Assembly (NCBI RefSeq): GCF_008084145.1
Contig: NZ_VSDO01000001.1
Span: 186,001-250,000 of the forward strand
Reading direction: 5' to 3'
Source: Paenibacillus faecis
GTDB taxonomy: Bacteria; Bacillota; Bacilli; Paenibacillales; Paenibacillaceae
Length of the DNA: 64,000 bases
A model generated the notes under the pieces. It did no database searches. It was not told the origin of the DNA and was given only the letters and a program-made list of their open reading frames with translations. Positions 1-8,640 of this stretch are shown one piece after another (the stretch's first letter is position 1; every line of letters starts with the position of its first letter). Position numbers and translations under genes: made by a program.

Positions 1-1
1 G

Positions 2-268
2 GGAACGGGTATCGCACCTCGCGATACGACTTATGAAGCGGTCCGCAGCCTGCTGAACAAAGAACTGCCGGGCTTTGGCGAAATATTTCGGTTCCTCAGT
101 TATACCGAAGATATCGGCCCGGCCGCGATCCTCAGCCGCGCCATCGCCGGAACCATCGGCAATATGGCCGTGTTCTCCATGCCGGGTTCCCAGGGAGCGG
201 TGCAGCTCGCGATGGAAAAAATCATTCTTCCCGAATTGCGGCATGTGATGCGGGAAATTTACAAGTAA
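2..268 (+). CDS. moaB: MoaB/MogA-family molybdenum cofactor biosynthesis protein (3' part)
   Basis: The last 88 codons of a MoaB-type protein are present; the start lies left of the window. This family binds molybdopterin and acts in adenylylation and molybdenum insertion during cofactor synthesis. The visible part carries the family motifs [31 protein letters not shown] and the C-terminal [10 protein letters not shown], followed by the usual MREIYK end. It is one of only two genes read rightward and converges on the lipoprotein gene, with a shared terminator hairpin between them. The 5' portion, start and promoter cannot be judged. Confidence 0.9.
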   Translation, partial: GTGIAPRDTTYEAVRSLLNKELPGFGEIFRFLSYTEDIGPAAILSRAIAGTIGNMAVFSMPGSQGAVQLAMEKIILPELRHVMREIYK

Positions 269-287
269 CGATCTACTCAGCCCAAAA

Positions 288-344
288 AACCCCTTCGCCG
301 GTGACCGAGCTTGAGACCAAGCTGCATCTTCCGGCAAAGGGGTT
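288..344. terminator. Bidirectional terminator between moaB and the lipoprotein gene
   Basis: Arms AACCCCTTcGCCGG and CCGGCaAAGGGGTT pair over 14 positions with one mismatch. The loop holds a smaller AGCTT/AAGCT hairpin. An A run precedes the stem and a T-rich stretch follows it, so it can serve both converging genes. Confidence 0.7.
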
Positions 345-356
345 GCTTCTGTTTCT

Positions 357-893
357 TTACGAAGGATCCTGCACATTCATGCGAGCCAACACGTTGTCAA
401 ATACCTCTTCAAGGTCATCGCGGTACTCGTTCATTCTGTTTCGGCTGGAAGCATAAACGAGCGCGGCTTTCCCTTTTTGGGCGATGACCGAGGTTTCCTC
501 CGCGGCCGCGATTTGCACCGAGCCGTTTCTGGCTCCGTACATTTCCTTCATTTCCTCGACTCGTTCGCTTTCGCTGGGATACACATGGACCAGTATAAAA
601 TGACGCGCATCCCCGTTGATAAAGTAGCTGTAAGTAATGTTGCCGTTTAGCCCTTCCGCGTAAGTCTCATGCGTCAGTCGGATGCCGCGCGCGGAGCATT
701 CGTGTCGCAGCGCCTTTAACAGAGGAACGTTCAGTGTCGCCCCCCGGTTTAACTGCCGGGCGTTCCCTTCATTGTAGGACTTCATATTGTATTTATCCAC
801 TTCTTCCCGCACCATCCGCCGCTGACTATCGCTGCATCCGGCGGTGAAGGTGAAGGCCGCCAACGCGCTCAAGCCCAAAGCCCACCATCTCAT
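357..893 (-). CDS. Putative lipoprotein of unknown function
   Basis: A 178-residue protein with a type II signal peptide: MRWW, a hydrophobic stretch, then the lipobox TAGC with the lipidated Cys near residue 19. The start at 893 is chosen because AAAGGAG sits 8-9 bases upstream; an in-frame ATG eight codons earlier has no ribosome site. After cleavage it should be anchored to the outer face of the membrane. The rest is soluble, mixed alpha/beta in look, with no motif I recognise. It stands alone between the acuI-like gene and the convergent moaB. Expression is supported by signal, ribosome site and terminator; the function is unknown. Confidence 0.75.
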   Translation of the reverse strand: MRWWALGLSALAAFTFTAGCSDSQRRMVREEVDKYNMKSYNEGNARQLNRGATLNVPLLKALRHECSARGIRLTHETYAEGLNGNITYSYFINGDARHFILVHVYPSESERVEEMKEMYGARNGSVQIAAAEETSVIAQKGKAALVYASSRNRMNEYRDDLEEVFDNVLARMNVQDPS

Positions 894-965
894 CGCTATT
901 CCTTCTCCTTTTTCCATGGATCGGTTGCTAATAGATGGTGTTAGAATGGCTCAGCACCGGGCGGA

Positions 966-1958
966 TTATACCAGCTTGATCACCTGGCGTCCGATGGCTT
1001 TACCGCCCAAAATGGTCGTTAACGCCTCCGGAAGTCCGTCCAGCGGGGATACCGTAATCCAGTCTTTCAACGCAGACTCCGGCTTCCACTCGCCAGCCAG
1101 CTTCCGCCACAGCTCTTGTCTGAGTTCCATCGGGCAATAGACGGAGTCGATGCCCAGCAGATTGACTCCCCGCAAAATGAACGGATACACGGTGGCGTCG
1201 AAATTGCCGCCCGCCGCCATGCCGGACAAGGCGGCGGAACCGCCGTACTTCACGCTTTTAAGCAGATCGCCGGTGACCGCGCCGCCCACGGGGTCAACCA
1301 CGGCGGCCCAGCGCTCCTTCCCGAGGGCTCCTTTGGCGCCGGAAGCCGCCTCCTCGCGGCTTAGCACAGCCGCGGCGCCGAGGGCCTGCAGCTTCCCGGC
1401 CAAGTCCGTTTTGCCCGTGACGGCGGTCACCTCAAAGCCCAGCCGCGCCAGCATGCTCACGGCCATGCTGCCGACTCCGCCCGTGGCCCCGGCGACCAGC
1501 ACCGGACCGCCGGACGGGCGGAGCCCGTTGTCCAGCAGGCGCTCGATCGACAGCGCCGCCGTGAAACCGGCTGTGCCGATCCCCATCGCCTCCAGCGGAG
1601 TCAGCCCCTCCGGCAGCGGAACCAGCCATTCGCCTGGAACCCTGGCGAACTTGGCGTAGCCGCCTTCATGGCTTACTCCGAGCCCATAGCCGGTACAGAG
1701 CACACGATCGCCCGGACGAAACCGCTCGTCCCGGGATTCCTTAACCTCCCCGGCCAGATCAATGCCGGGGATAAACGGGTAACTGCGTACAATTTTTCCC
1801 TCAGGAATCGAAGCCAGCCCGTCTTTATAGTTTACGCCGGAATAATGAACTTCCACCGTAACGTCGCCTTCCGGAAGGTCTTCCAGGGTAACCCATTCCA
1901 CCCCCGACCGAAACCCTTGTTCATTCTGATGCACGCGAAAAGCTTGAAATTTCTCCAA
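966..1958 (-). CDS. YhdH/YhfP (AcuI)-family NADPH-dependent oxidoreductase
   Basis: A 330-residue medium-chain dehydrogenase/reductase. Family members reduce acrylyl-CoA or quinone-like substrates with NADPH. The N-terminal GroES-like domain carries VNYKDGLA (about 43-50) and FIPGIDLAGEV; the Rossmann motif AGATGGVGSMA is at 156-166. No zinc-ligand pattern is visible, as expected for this zinc-free branch. The start is TTG at 1958, with GGAGGA six bases upstream. It lies 50 bases after the alpha-beta oxidoreductase gene. Because that enzyme makes or uses acyl-CoA, a CoA-linked substrate is possible, but this is inference. Exact substrate is unknown. Confidence 0.88.
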   Translation of the reverse strand: MEKFQAFRVHQNEQGFRSGVEWVTLEDLPEGDVTVEVHYSGVNYKDGLASIPEGKIVRSYPFIPGIDLAGEVKESRDERFRPGDRVLCTGYGLGVSHEGGYAKFARVPGEWLVPLPEGLTPLEAMGIGTAGFTAALSIERLLDNGLRPSGGPVLVAGATGGVGSMAVSMLARLGFEVTAVTGKTDLAGKLQALGAAAVLSREEAASGAKGALGKERWAAVVDPVGGAVTGDLLKSVKYGGSAALSGMAAGGNFDATVYPFILRGVNLLGIDSVYCPMELRQELWRKLAGEWKPESALKDWITVSPLDGLPEALTTILGGKAIGRQVIKLV

Positions 1959-2010
1959 GGTGCTTCCTCCTCGAGTCTAAGACCTGATGGTTCTAATTAT
2001 GTTTCGTTGA

Positions 2011-4317
2011 TTAAAGGAACGGATGCTCATGCTTCGCCAGCAGGATTTGCCAGCGCCGATCCACTTCCTCTTCAAAAGCCCGGAGCGCTTCCGCATTTTC
2101 CGGCTTAAGCAAATGGCGGGTCTTGCCCATCGTTTTCAGCCATTCGGTCAGCGGAACCCGCTTACCCTTTTCCTCCGGGTTATAAGTGATGCTCGTCTGC
2201 CCGCGTTCCACTTCATAGAGCGGGAAAAAGCAGGAATTCACGGCCGCGTCCACAATGTTTGTGCCCTCGTCATCCTTGCTGATCCAGTTGAGCGGACAGG
2301 CTATCAATATTTTACCATAAACCAGGCCTTCATTCTGCGCATACCATTGGGCTTTTGCGGCCTTTTTCACCAAGTCTTGGGGATAGGCCTCGCTGCCGGT
2401 GAAAACGTACGGGATATTGGTGGCCGCCATAATCTGCGCCGTGTCCTTATGATGGAACACCTTGCCCTGCTGGGTCCCCCCGATGTTGGATGTCGAGGTC
2501 CGGTGTCCAAGCGGAGTGGAATAGGACAGCTGCGCCCCCGTATTCATATAACCTTCGTTATCGTACTCGACGATGATCATCCGATGATTGCGGAGCGCCG
2601 CCCCGATCGCCGGACCCATGCCGATATCCATGCCGCCGTCCCCGGTGACCATAACGAAGGTAAAATCATCCTTCAGCCCGAGATCGTCCAGTTCTCCACG
2701 GCGCTTGCGTTCCCAGAACATCTCCACCACGCCGGACAAGGTGGCCGCCCCGTTTTGGAACAGGTTATGGATATACGTCGCCTTGTGGGAGGAGTATGGA
2801 TATCCGGTGGTCGTAACCATGGCGCAGCCGGTATGGAATAATGCCACGATGTCTCCCTCGATCCCTTTAAAAAACAGCTCCAGCCCGGAGAAAATGCCGC
2901 ATCCCGGGCAGGCGCCGTGTCCCGGTGCAATCCGTTTCGGTTTCTTGGTCAACGCCCTGAGCGGCGGGATGCGGACGCCCAGTTTGCCGGTTTCTTCATT
3001 GCGCGTCACGGTGATCAGCCCGGTTTTCAGATCTTCGAAGCGCAGCGGCTGGAGCACCCTTTTCGGAGCCTTTCCCGCATCGCCCGGCGTATGTCCGTAA
3101 TAATCAAATGGCACGTCAACCTTGCCCTTCTCGGCCGCTTCCATAGCGAGCGCGAAGAAGTGGCGTCCGTCCTCGGCATAGAACTCTTTGCCGCCCAGCC
3201 CGTAGACCCGGCTGATCACCTGCGTCGTCCGGTTGCCGTAAGTAAACAGCGCCGCCTTGATTTCATTGCTCATATTGCCGCCGTAGGCCCCGTAAGAATC
3301 GGCCCGGTCGCCGATGGTTACGGCTTTGACCGATTTAAGTGCCTCCGCGATTTGCCGCTGCGGGAACGGACGAATCACGTTCGGCGCGATCGATCCCGCT
3401 TTAATGCCTTGACGCCGCAAGTCGTCCACGACATCCTTGATAATCTCGGAGGCGGAGTTCATAAGGAATACCGCGACTTCCGCATCCTCCATCCGGTACA
3501 AGTCCAGCATCGGGTATTCCCGTCCGGTCAATTCGGCATATTCGCCGGCGATCCGCTCAAAAACGGTCTCCGCTTTATACATGGCCTGGGATTGCTGATA
3601 TTTATTGTTGATGTAATCCGGCTCGTTCATGTATGGACCTACCGTAATCGGATTGTTCCGGTCCAGCGTGTGCGGAAATCCCCCCGGCGGACGCTCTCCC
3701 ACAAACTTCAGCACATCTTCTCTATGGGCAAAAGTGTGTACGCGGCGTTTCTGATGCGACGTAAAATAGCCGTCCGAGGCGACGAGCACCGGGAGCCGGA
3801 CTTCCGGATCCTCCGCCAGCTTGAGCGCCAGAATATTCATATCATAAACGGCCTGCGGATCCCGGCACATCAAAATCGGCCAGCCGGTGTTGAGGGCAAA
3901 ATACAAGTCCGAATGATCGCCGTGGATGTCCAACGGTCCCGATACGGAACGGCAGACCAGGTTCATTACCATCGGGAACCGGGTTCCCGATTGCACCGGC
4001 ATTTGCTCCAGCATGTACATATACCCGTTGGCGCTGGTGGCGTTAAATACGCGCCCGCCGGCCGTCGACGCCCCGTAGCAAATCCCGGCGGAGCTGTGTT
4101 CGCCATCCGACGGGATCAACTTGATTTCATGCTGTCCGCCCGCCTTCATTAAATCGAGGAATTGGGCGACCTCCGTGGACGGAGAAATCGGAAAATATCC
4201 CATGATATGATAGTTAATCTGTTGGGCGGCGTAAGCCGCCATTTCGTTACCCGACTCGTAAACGACGCGCTGCTCCACTTTGGCCATCCTGCGCTCTTTT
4301 TCCATGTTTATCGCCAT
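2011..4317 (-). CDS. 2-oxoacid:ferredoxin oxidoreductase, fused alpha-beta subunit
   Basis: A 768-residue fusion of the alpha and beta parts of a pyruvate:ferredoxin-type oxidoreductase, which decarboxylates a 2-oxoacid to acyl-CoA and reduces ferredoxin. The alpha part has FPISPST at 42-48 and a VCRSVS arginine like the substrate-binding Arg of pyruvate enzymes. The beta part begins near 460 with GACPGCG, a third Cys in HTGC and a fourth in ACPLNW, which together should hold the proximal 4Fe-4S cluster; GDGGMDIGMG near 558 is the Mg-TPP motif. It follows the gamma-delta gene by 28 bases, so the two form one operon. Pyruvate is the most likely substrate, but other 2-oxoacids are possible. Confidence 0.85.
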   Translation of the reverse strand: MAINMEKERRMAKVEQRVVYESGNEMAAYAAQQINYHIMGYFPISPSTEVAQFLDLMKAGGQHEIKLIPSDGEHSSAGICYGASTAGGRVFNATSANGYMYMLEQMPVQSGTRFPMVMNLVCRSVSGPLDIHGDHSDLYFALNTGWPILMCRDPQAVYDMNILALKLAEDPEVRLPVLVASDGYFTSHQKRRVHTFAHREDVLKFVGERPPGGFPHTLDRNNPITVGPYMNEPDYINNKYQQSQAMYKAETVFERIAGEYAELTGREYPMLDLYRMEDAEVAVFLMNSASEIIKDVVDDLRRQGIKAGSIAPNVIRPFPQRQIAEALKSVKAVTIGDRADSYGAYGGNMSNEIKAALFTYGNRTTQVISRVYGLGGKEFYAEDGRHFFALAMEAAEKGKVDVPFDYYGHTPGDAGKAPKRVLQPLRFEDLKTGLITVTRNEETGKLGVRIPPLRALTKKPKRIAPGHGACPGCGIFSGLELFFKGIEGDIVALFHTGCAMVTTTGYPYSSHKATYIHNLFQNGAATLSGVVEMFWERKRRGELDDLGLKDDFTFVMVTGDGGMDIGMGPAIGAALRNHRMIIVEYDNEGYMNTGAQLSYSTPLGHRTSTSNIGGTQQGKVFHHKDTAQIMAATNIPYVFTGSEAYPQDLVKKAAKAQWYAQNEGLVYGKILIACPLNWISKDDEGTNIVDAAVNSCFFPLYEVERGQTSITYNPEEKGKRVPLTEWLKTMGKTRHLLKPENAEALRAFEEEVDRRWQILLAKHEHPFL

Positions 4318-4345
4318 CTAGGTATACCGCCCTTTCCAAAACAAT

Positions 4346-5353
4346 TTATTGAACCGCCAACTCGAAAAGATGAGGAACCCGGTGCTCCTCCGCGTACCCG
4401 TCCTCTTCCCGCTCGCCGGATAACGCGTCCGTCGGACAGGCATGGATGCATTTCAGGCAGCCCTTGCAGTATTGATAATCGATCCCTTGCAAAAACATCT
4501 GCGGACGCCCTTTCTTGTCGGGAAGCTCCTGCCAGACAAAACAATTGTCGGGGCATACGTTGTCGCACTGGGCGCAGTGGATGCAGGATTCCGCCTTGAA
4601 GTGAGGCATCATCCCCGAGCGGGAGATGCTCAAATCCTTCAGGATGCTGTTGCCCGGATTGGACACGAGCCCGCCGAGAGGTTGGGTTTCGAAACCCAGA
4701 ACCGGCGTGTCGGCGCGGACGAACTCCGGCATGGTCAAGCCTTCCGGGAGGGCAAAGGTCTGGAAAGTCACTTCGCGGTATCCCCGGTCGAAGGTCGCCA
4801 AAGCCGGAGCCACCGTTTGCGGGTATTTTTTCTCCAGCGATTTGCGGATGACGCTCTTCATCGTCTCGGGATCGAGGAAAGGGCACAGCCGGAACAAAGC
4901 GCCGAGCATGGCCATGTTGACCCGATTCTTCTCCTCGAGCGCGATCCCCGTAGCGTCGACCACCGCGATCGTGCCGCCCGCAAGCTTCATGAAATCCTTC
5001 AACTGCTCCGGCGTTTTGCGGGAGTTTACCAGCACGGTGCTGTCCTCGTAAATTCCGCTGATGACGTTGACCGTCTTGGCCAGCGCTTCTTGAAAAATCC
5101 CAACCAGATGCGGCCTTTCCACCGGTGAGGTATCACGGATCGGCGTGTCCAAATCGCAAAAGCGGATATGCGCCTTGACCGGTGACCCCTTCTTCTCCGA
5201 GCCGTAGGAAGAAAAACTGACTCCGTTCAGCCCCGCGCCCTCCACGCCGGATTCGGCCAGCATTTTTCCGGCCAGATTGGCCCCTAGCCCTCCAATAGAC
5301 TCCAGGCGGATTTCATAAAAACCCAATTCGTTCAGTTTCGGCAATTGTACCAC
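4346..5353 (-). CDS. 2-oxoacid:ferredoxin oxidoreductase, fused gamma-delta subunit
   Basis: A 335-residue partner of the alpha-beta protein. Residues 1-190 are the gamma domain (GGLGANLAGKML near the start, as in PorG). A C-terminal ferredoxin-like delta domain follows, with two 4Fe-4S motifs, CIHCAQCDNVCPDNC (about 254-268) and CKGCLKCIHACP (about 294-305). It should carry electrons from the TPP site to external ferredoxin. The start is GTG at 5353, with AAGGGAG eight bases before it. As first gene of the pair it is preceded by a 355-base spacer holding an inverted repeat. Gamma-delta fusion is known in some family members, including oxalate oxidoreductase. Confidence 0.85.
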   Translation of the reverse strand: MVQLPKLNELGFYEIRLESIGGLGANLAGKMLAESGVEGAGLNGVSFSSYGSEKKGSPVKAHIRFCDLDTPIRDTSPVERPHLVGIFQEALAKTVNVISGIYEDSTVLVNSRKTPEQLKDFMKLAGGTIAVVDATGIALEEKNRVNMAMLGALFRLCPFLDPETMKSVIRKSLEKKYPQTVAPALATFDRGYREVTFQTFALPEGLTMPEFVRADTPVLGFETQPLGGLVSNPGNSILKDLSISRSGMMPHFKAESCIHCAQCDNVCPDNCFVWQELPDKKGRPQMFLQGIDYQYCKGCLKCIHACPTDALSGEREEDGYAEEHRVPHLFELAVQ

Positions 5354-5450
5354 GCGCTTGACTCCCTTCTTCGCGTTCTACGAAATCATAACGACGTTGA
5401 AATAGTAAAATAAGTCACAGAAAAATAAGCCTTGCTTAATTTTTCAATTT

Positions 5451-5469
5451 ATCACAGTAAGAGTGTGAT
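5451..5469. promoter_or_regulatory. Inverted repeat upstream of the gamma-delta/alpha-beta operon
   Basis: ATCACA-N7-TGTGAT is a perfect 6-base inverted repeat about 98 bases before the gamma-delta start. Another TCACAG lies nearer the gene at about 5415. TGTGA half-sites suit CRP/FNR-type regulators, but the arms face outward here, so the regulator is unknown. The rest of 5354-5617 is AT-rich and no promoter stands out. Confidence 0.35.
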
Positions 5470-5617
5470 GAATGTAACAAATGTCATATGGACAATCTCA
5501 AACGGGCCTTGCGTTACCGATTGTCACGAAAAGCCCTCATTGTCGAAATAGGCCGAAGAAAGCGCTCCGAAAAACTCGATTCCTGCGCTTTCCCGAGAAA
5601 TATTTATAAACACGAAA

Positions 5618-5657
5618 AAAGCGGGCCGGACGGGAAATCCCCAATCCAACCCGCTTT
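5618..5657 (-). terminator. Terminator after pncB
   Basis: On the minus strand AAAGCGGG pairs with CCCGCTTT, and the right arm runs into a T tract (CCCGCTTTTTTCG). It sits 52 bases after the pncB stop. Confidence 0.7.
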
Positions 5658-5708
5658 ATGGACATACATTCTATCAATGAGCCGAAGACTTTATTGTTGC
5701 GCAGGCGC

Positions 5709-7163
5709 TCATTCCTCCAGATGACTCATGTGTTCTTCGATCATTCTCTGTTTGAGCTCCCAAGCTTCCTGGCTCAGGTTGACCCGGTAAATTTCCGGGT
5801 TCAGCTTGCGCAAATATTCAGGCCAAAACATGTGCAGCTGGCCCTCATGATGATGGCGGATTTCCTCCAGCGTCGGAAGTTCGTAAACCAATTCGCCGTC
5901 CACGAAAATCGGCTGCAGCATCGGAACCGCCTCGTAATCCTTGACCGATTTTTTCAAATAAGGATGGACCGGATCGAACAGTCGCAGCTTGCCGCCGGTT
6001 CTGGCCTGCTCCTCATGAGGGAAGCAGACGTAATCCGCGATCGCTTTCCCGCTCTCCTTGCTTACGATGCGAAGGACGTCCTTCTTGCCCGGCGAGGTCA
6101 CTTTCTCGGGGTTGCCGGAAATTTTGATGGTCGGTTCCATCACCCCGTTCCGCTCGCGCTCCACCAGTTTATAAACCCCGCCTAATGCCGGCTGATCCGC
6201 CGCCGTGATGAGCTGGGTTCCCACGCCCCAAATATCGATTTTCGCCCCCTGGGCCTTCAAGTTGAAAATCGTGTTTTCGTCCAGGTCGTTGGACGCCACG
6301 ATTTTAACGTAATCCAGGCCCGCTTCATCCAGCATCTTGCGGGCCTGGATCGACAGATACGCCAGGTCGCCGCTGTCAAGCCGGATGCTGCCGAGGCGCT
6401 TGCCGGCCGCTTCGAGCTGTTTGGCGGTCCGGATGGCGTGAGGCACCCCGCTCTCCAGCGTGTCGAACGTATCGACGAGCAGGGAAACATAATCCGGCAG
6501 CGCCTTGGCGTAAAGTTCAAAAGCTTCCTGCTCGGAATCGAAAATCTGTACCCAGGAATGCGCATGCGTTCCCTTCGTCGGAATTCCAAACGTCTCGCCC
6601 GCCAGCAGATTCGAGGTTGCATCGAAACCGGAGATGTAGGCCGCCCGGGCTCCCCAAACCGCCGCGTCGGCTTCCTGGGCCCGGCGCGAGCCGAATTCCA
6701 GCAGGACGTCTCTCTCCGCGACCCGCTTGATCCGCGAAGCCTTGGTGGCGATCAGCGTCTGAAAATTCATAAAGTTAAGCAGGGCCGTCTCCACCAACTG
6801 CGTCTCCATGATCGACCCTTCCACCCGGATCAACGGTTCGTTCGGAAAGCAGAGATCCCCTTCTTTATAGGACAACAGCGTGCCTCTGAAACGGAAATTC
6901 CGCAGCAGTTCCAGAAACTCCGGTTTATAATTCTCTTCCTGCCGGGCGAGATAATCCAAATCGCGTTCCGAAAAGCGCAGATGCCGGATATACTCCACGA
7001 TCCGCTCCAGGCCCGCAAAAACCGCGTATCCGTTGCCGAAGGGCAGTTTGCGGAAATAAGCTTCAAACACCGTTCTGCGCTCGTGGGTCCCATTGATCCA
7101 GTGGGCATAGATCATGTTGATCTGGTATTTATCGGTATGGAGCGCCAAATGTTCACTTCGCAT
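5709..7163 (-). CDS. pncB: Nicotinate phosphoribosyltransferase
   Basis: A 484-residue cytosolic enzyme making nicotinate mononucleotide from nicotinate and PRPP, with ATP hydrolysis, in the Preiss-Handler salvage route to NAD. Visible family motifs include HTDKYQINM at the N-terminus, EFGSRRAQ near 152-160, GTHAHSW near 198-204 and IRLDSGDLAYLS near 257-268. Length matches full-size bacterial PncB. It lies 50 bases after the Nudix gene and shares its direction, so they are probably cotranscribed and ended by the hairpin at 5618-5657. The neighbouring NrtR-like Nudix protein supports NAD metabolism as the common theme. Confidence 0.95.
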   Translation of the reverse strand: MRSEHLALHTDKYQINMIYAHWINGTHERRTVFEAYFRKLPFGNGYAVFAGLERIVEYIRHLRFSERDLDYLARQEENYKPEFLELLRNFRFRGTLLSYKEGDLCFPNEPLIRVEGSIMETQLVETALLNFMNFQTLIATKASRIKRVAERDVLLEFGSRRAQEADAAVWGARAAYISGFDATSNLLAGETFGIPTKGTHAHSWVQIFDSEQEAFELYAKALPDYVSLLVDTFDTLESGVPHAIRTAKQLEAAGKRLGSIRLDSGDLAYLSIQARKMLDEAGLDYVKIVASNDLDENTIFNLKAQGAKIDIWGVGTQLITAADQPALGGVYKLVERERNGVMEPTIKISGNPEKVTSPGKKDVLRIVSKESGKAIADYVCFPHEEQARTGGKLRLFDPVHPYLKKSVKDYEAVPMLQPIFVDGELVYELPTLEEIRHHHEGQLHMFWPEYLRKLNPEIYRVNLSQEAWELKQRMIEEHMSHLEE

Positions 7164-7213
7164 GGTTCTCTCTCTTCCTCTCCTGACATGTAAAGCAGTG
7201 AAACGCCTGTGCT

Positions 7214-7993
7214 TCAGGTGTAAATGGAAAGCCTTGGCGTGTAGTCGGTAAAACGATAGAGCTGCGCCGGCCGCTGCGAATATTGGTTGGAAAGCATCGG
7301 CCTGCCGTTCTCGTCCCGAACTTCCTCCAAGATGCCCTGCCGGCTTCGGGTGGAGGTGATTTTACGGATGAAGTTCAGTTCGGCGAAATCGGGCACGACC
7401 GTCTGAATCACCTGATACAGCTCTCCCAATGTAAAATGCGGAGGCAAAAACTGCTTGGCGATGGTCGTCTGCAGCATCTGCTGCTGAATCCGCCGGTAAG
7501 CATCCTCCAAAATTTCTCGGTGATCAAAGGCGAGGTCAAGTTCCTCCAAAGCTTCGCTCACGGTAAAAAGCCCGACCTCCTGCGCGTCGTCGGCGGACTG
7601 GCGCTTCTCAAGCACCCACTCCTCCACCAGGGCAAAAAAAGCGTGTGAAATGATCCAGCCCCGAGGATCACGTCCCGGCTTGCTATACACGCCCAGATAC
7701 TCCAGGTGGCGGCCGTCTACGCCCGTCTCCTCTTTGAGTTCGCGCCGGGCCGTCTCATATAAGGATTCATCCTCTTGGGAAAAGCCGCCCGGCAGCGCCC
7801 AAGCCCCGGCAAAAGGCCAACTGCGGCGGCGGATCAACATCACTTTAAGATCGAAGCGAGGAAGCGATTTGGTCGAGGCTTTACGTTCCTGTCGCGTCAG
7901 CGTAAACATCACGATGTCCGCCGGGATGCCATCCGGAGTCCGGTAGGTCTTTACTTCATCATTCGATTGGGCTTGCTGTCCCTCATTGCTCAT
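7214..7993 (-). CDS. Nudix hydrolase with NrtR-like C-terminal winged-helix region
   Basis: A 259-residue protein with a complete Nudix box (GFSQEDE...RRELKEETGV, residues 70-92), so pyrophosphohydrolase activity, for example on ADP-ribose or a related nucleotide, is expected. The roughly 100 residues after the Nudix fold resemble the winged-helix part of NrtR, the Nudix-related regulator of NAD genes. The start at 7993 (ATG AGC AAT) is preferred over a GTG four codons upstream, though ribosome sites at both are modest. It precedes pncB, which supports a role in sensing or controlling NAD synthesis. It could be enzyme, regulator or both; sequence alone does not decide. Confidence 0.8.
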   Translation of the reverse strand: MSNEGQQAQSNDEVKTYRTPDGIPADIVMFTLTRQERKASTKSLPRFDLKVMLIRRRSWPFAGAWALPGGFSQEDESLYETARRELKEETGVDGRHLEYLGVYSKPGRDPRGWIISHAFFALVEEWVLEKRQSADDAQEVGLFTVSEALEELDLAFDHREILEDAYRRIQQQMLQTTIAKQFLPPHFTLGELYQVIQTVVPDFAELNFIRKITSTRSRQGILEEVRDENGRPMLSNQYSQRPAQLYRFTDYTPRLSIYT

Positions 7994-8078
7994 ACGAATC
8001 ACCACATCAGTATTTGATAACGCCCGCCCTGCAGTCTATCCCGTCAGGCGTTCCATCTATTTCACGCTATGAATAATT

Positions 8079-8098
8079 TAACACCTTATTTTGTGTTA
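8079..8098. promoter_or_regulatory. Inverted repeat between thioesterase and Nudix genes
   Basis: TAACAC-N8-GTGTTA, a perfect 6-base inverted repeat, overlaps the thioesterase stop codon and lies 86 bases before the Nudix start. It lacks a T tract, so an operator, perhaps for the Nudix/NrtR-like protein, is as likely as a weak terminator. Confidence 0.3.
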
Positions 8099-8500
8099 CC
8101 GCTCCGTCTGACGAGGCAGCCGGAACGTGGCCGTGGCCATACAGCCGAGCACACCCTCGGCGTTGCGCACTTCGGCTCTTACCGTCATCGTCCGGCGGCT
8201 TTCATGCACGGGATAGGCCGAGGCTACAAGTTCCCCTTTACGCATGGCGTTTAAAAAGTTGACGTTCAAATGGGTGGTTACGCCAAAGACGCCGTCCTTG
8301 ATTACCGCGACCAAGGTACCCATCGCTTGATCCATCAGGGAAGACAATACCCCGCCATGAACGATCCCCATCGAGTTTAAATGGGAGTCCCCCGCCGTAA
8401 GTCCGAGCTCCACGCGGGTCGGGTCGGCCGAGATGAATCGCATGCCGAGCAGCCCCCAAAATGAATTCTCTTCCTTCCGCAACATCTCATTCCAATCCAT
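8096..8500 (-). CDS. PaaI-family hotdog-fold thioesterase
   Basis: A 134-residue single hotdog-domain protein. The family hydrolyses acyl-CoA thioesters. The signature SMGIVHGGVLSSLMDQAMG is at 43-61, with HGG at 48-50 and Asp57 as the likely catalytic acid. The start at 8500 (MDWNEML) is chosen because GGAGG lies ten bases upstream; an ATG three codons earlier is only one base from that site. It follows ricA after a terminator and precedes the Nudix-pncB pair, so it may be its own unit. The substrate cannot be told from sequence. Confidence 0.85.
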   Translation of the reverse strand: MDWNEMLRKEENSFWGLLGMRFISADPTRVELGLTAGDSHLNSMGIVHGGVLSSLMDQAMGTLVAVIKDGVFGVTTHLNVNFLNAMRKGELVASAYPVHESRRTMTVRAEVRNAEGVLGCMATATFRLPRQTER

Positions 8501-8605
8501 GAATCGCATACCTCCGTCCTGATTTGGGCATTTATGTACTACAACCTTGCCCCTTCTGTCCTTAGATTATGTCCGGCATCGATTCGACCGCTGAATGCAT
8601 AAAAA

Positions 8606-8629
8606 GGTGCGGAAGTAAACTCCCGCACC
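8606..8629 (-). terminator. Terminator after ricA
   Basis: On the minus strand GGTGCGG pairs with CCGCACC around a 10-base loop and is followed by TTTTTA. It lies 12 bases past the ricA stop. Confidence 0.8.
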
Positions 8630-8640
8630 GACTCGCCTCG

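Noticed and set aside
2023..4152. Long plus-strand frames opposite the oxidoreductase, ftsK, pnp and polC genes
   Set aside because: They are antisense shadows of strongly conserved genes and lack ribosome sites or recognisable domains.
2011..5353. Oxalate oxidoreductase instead of a pyruvate-type enzyme, because of the gamma-delta fusion
   Set aside because: As I recall, oxalate enzymes have an arginine in the loop that here reads PISPST, the pyruvate-type pattern, and the substrate arginine of the pyruvate type is present.
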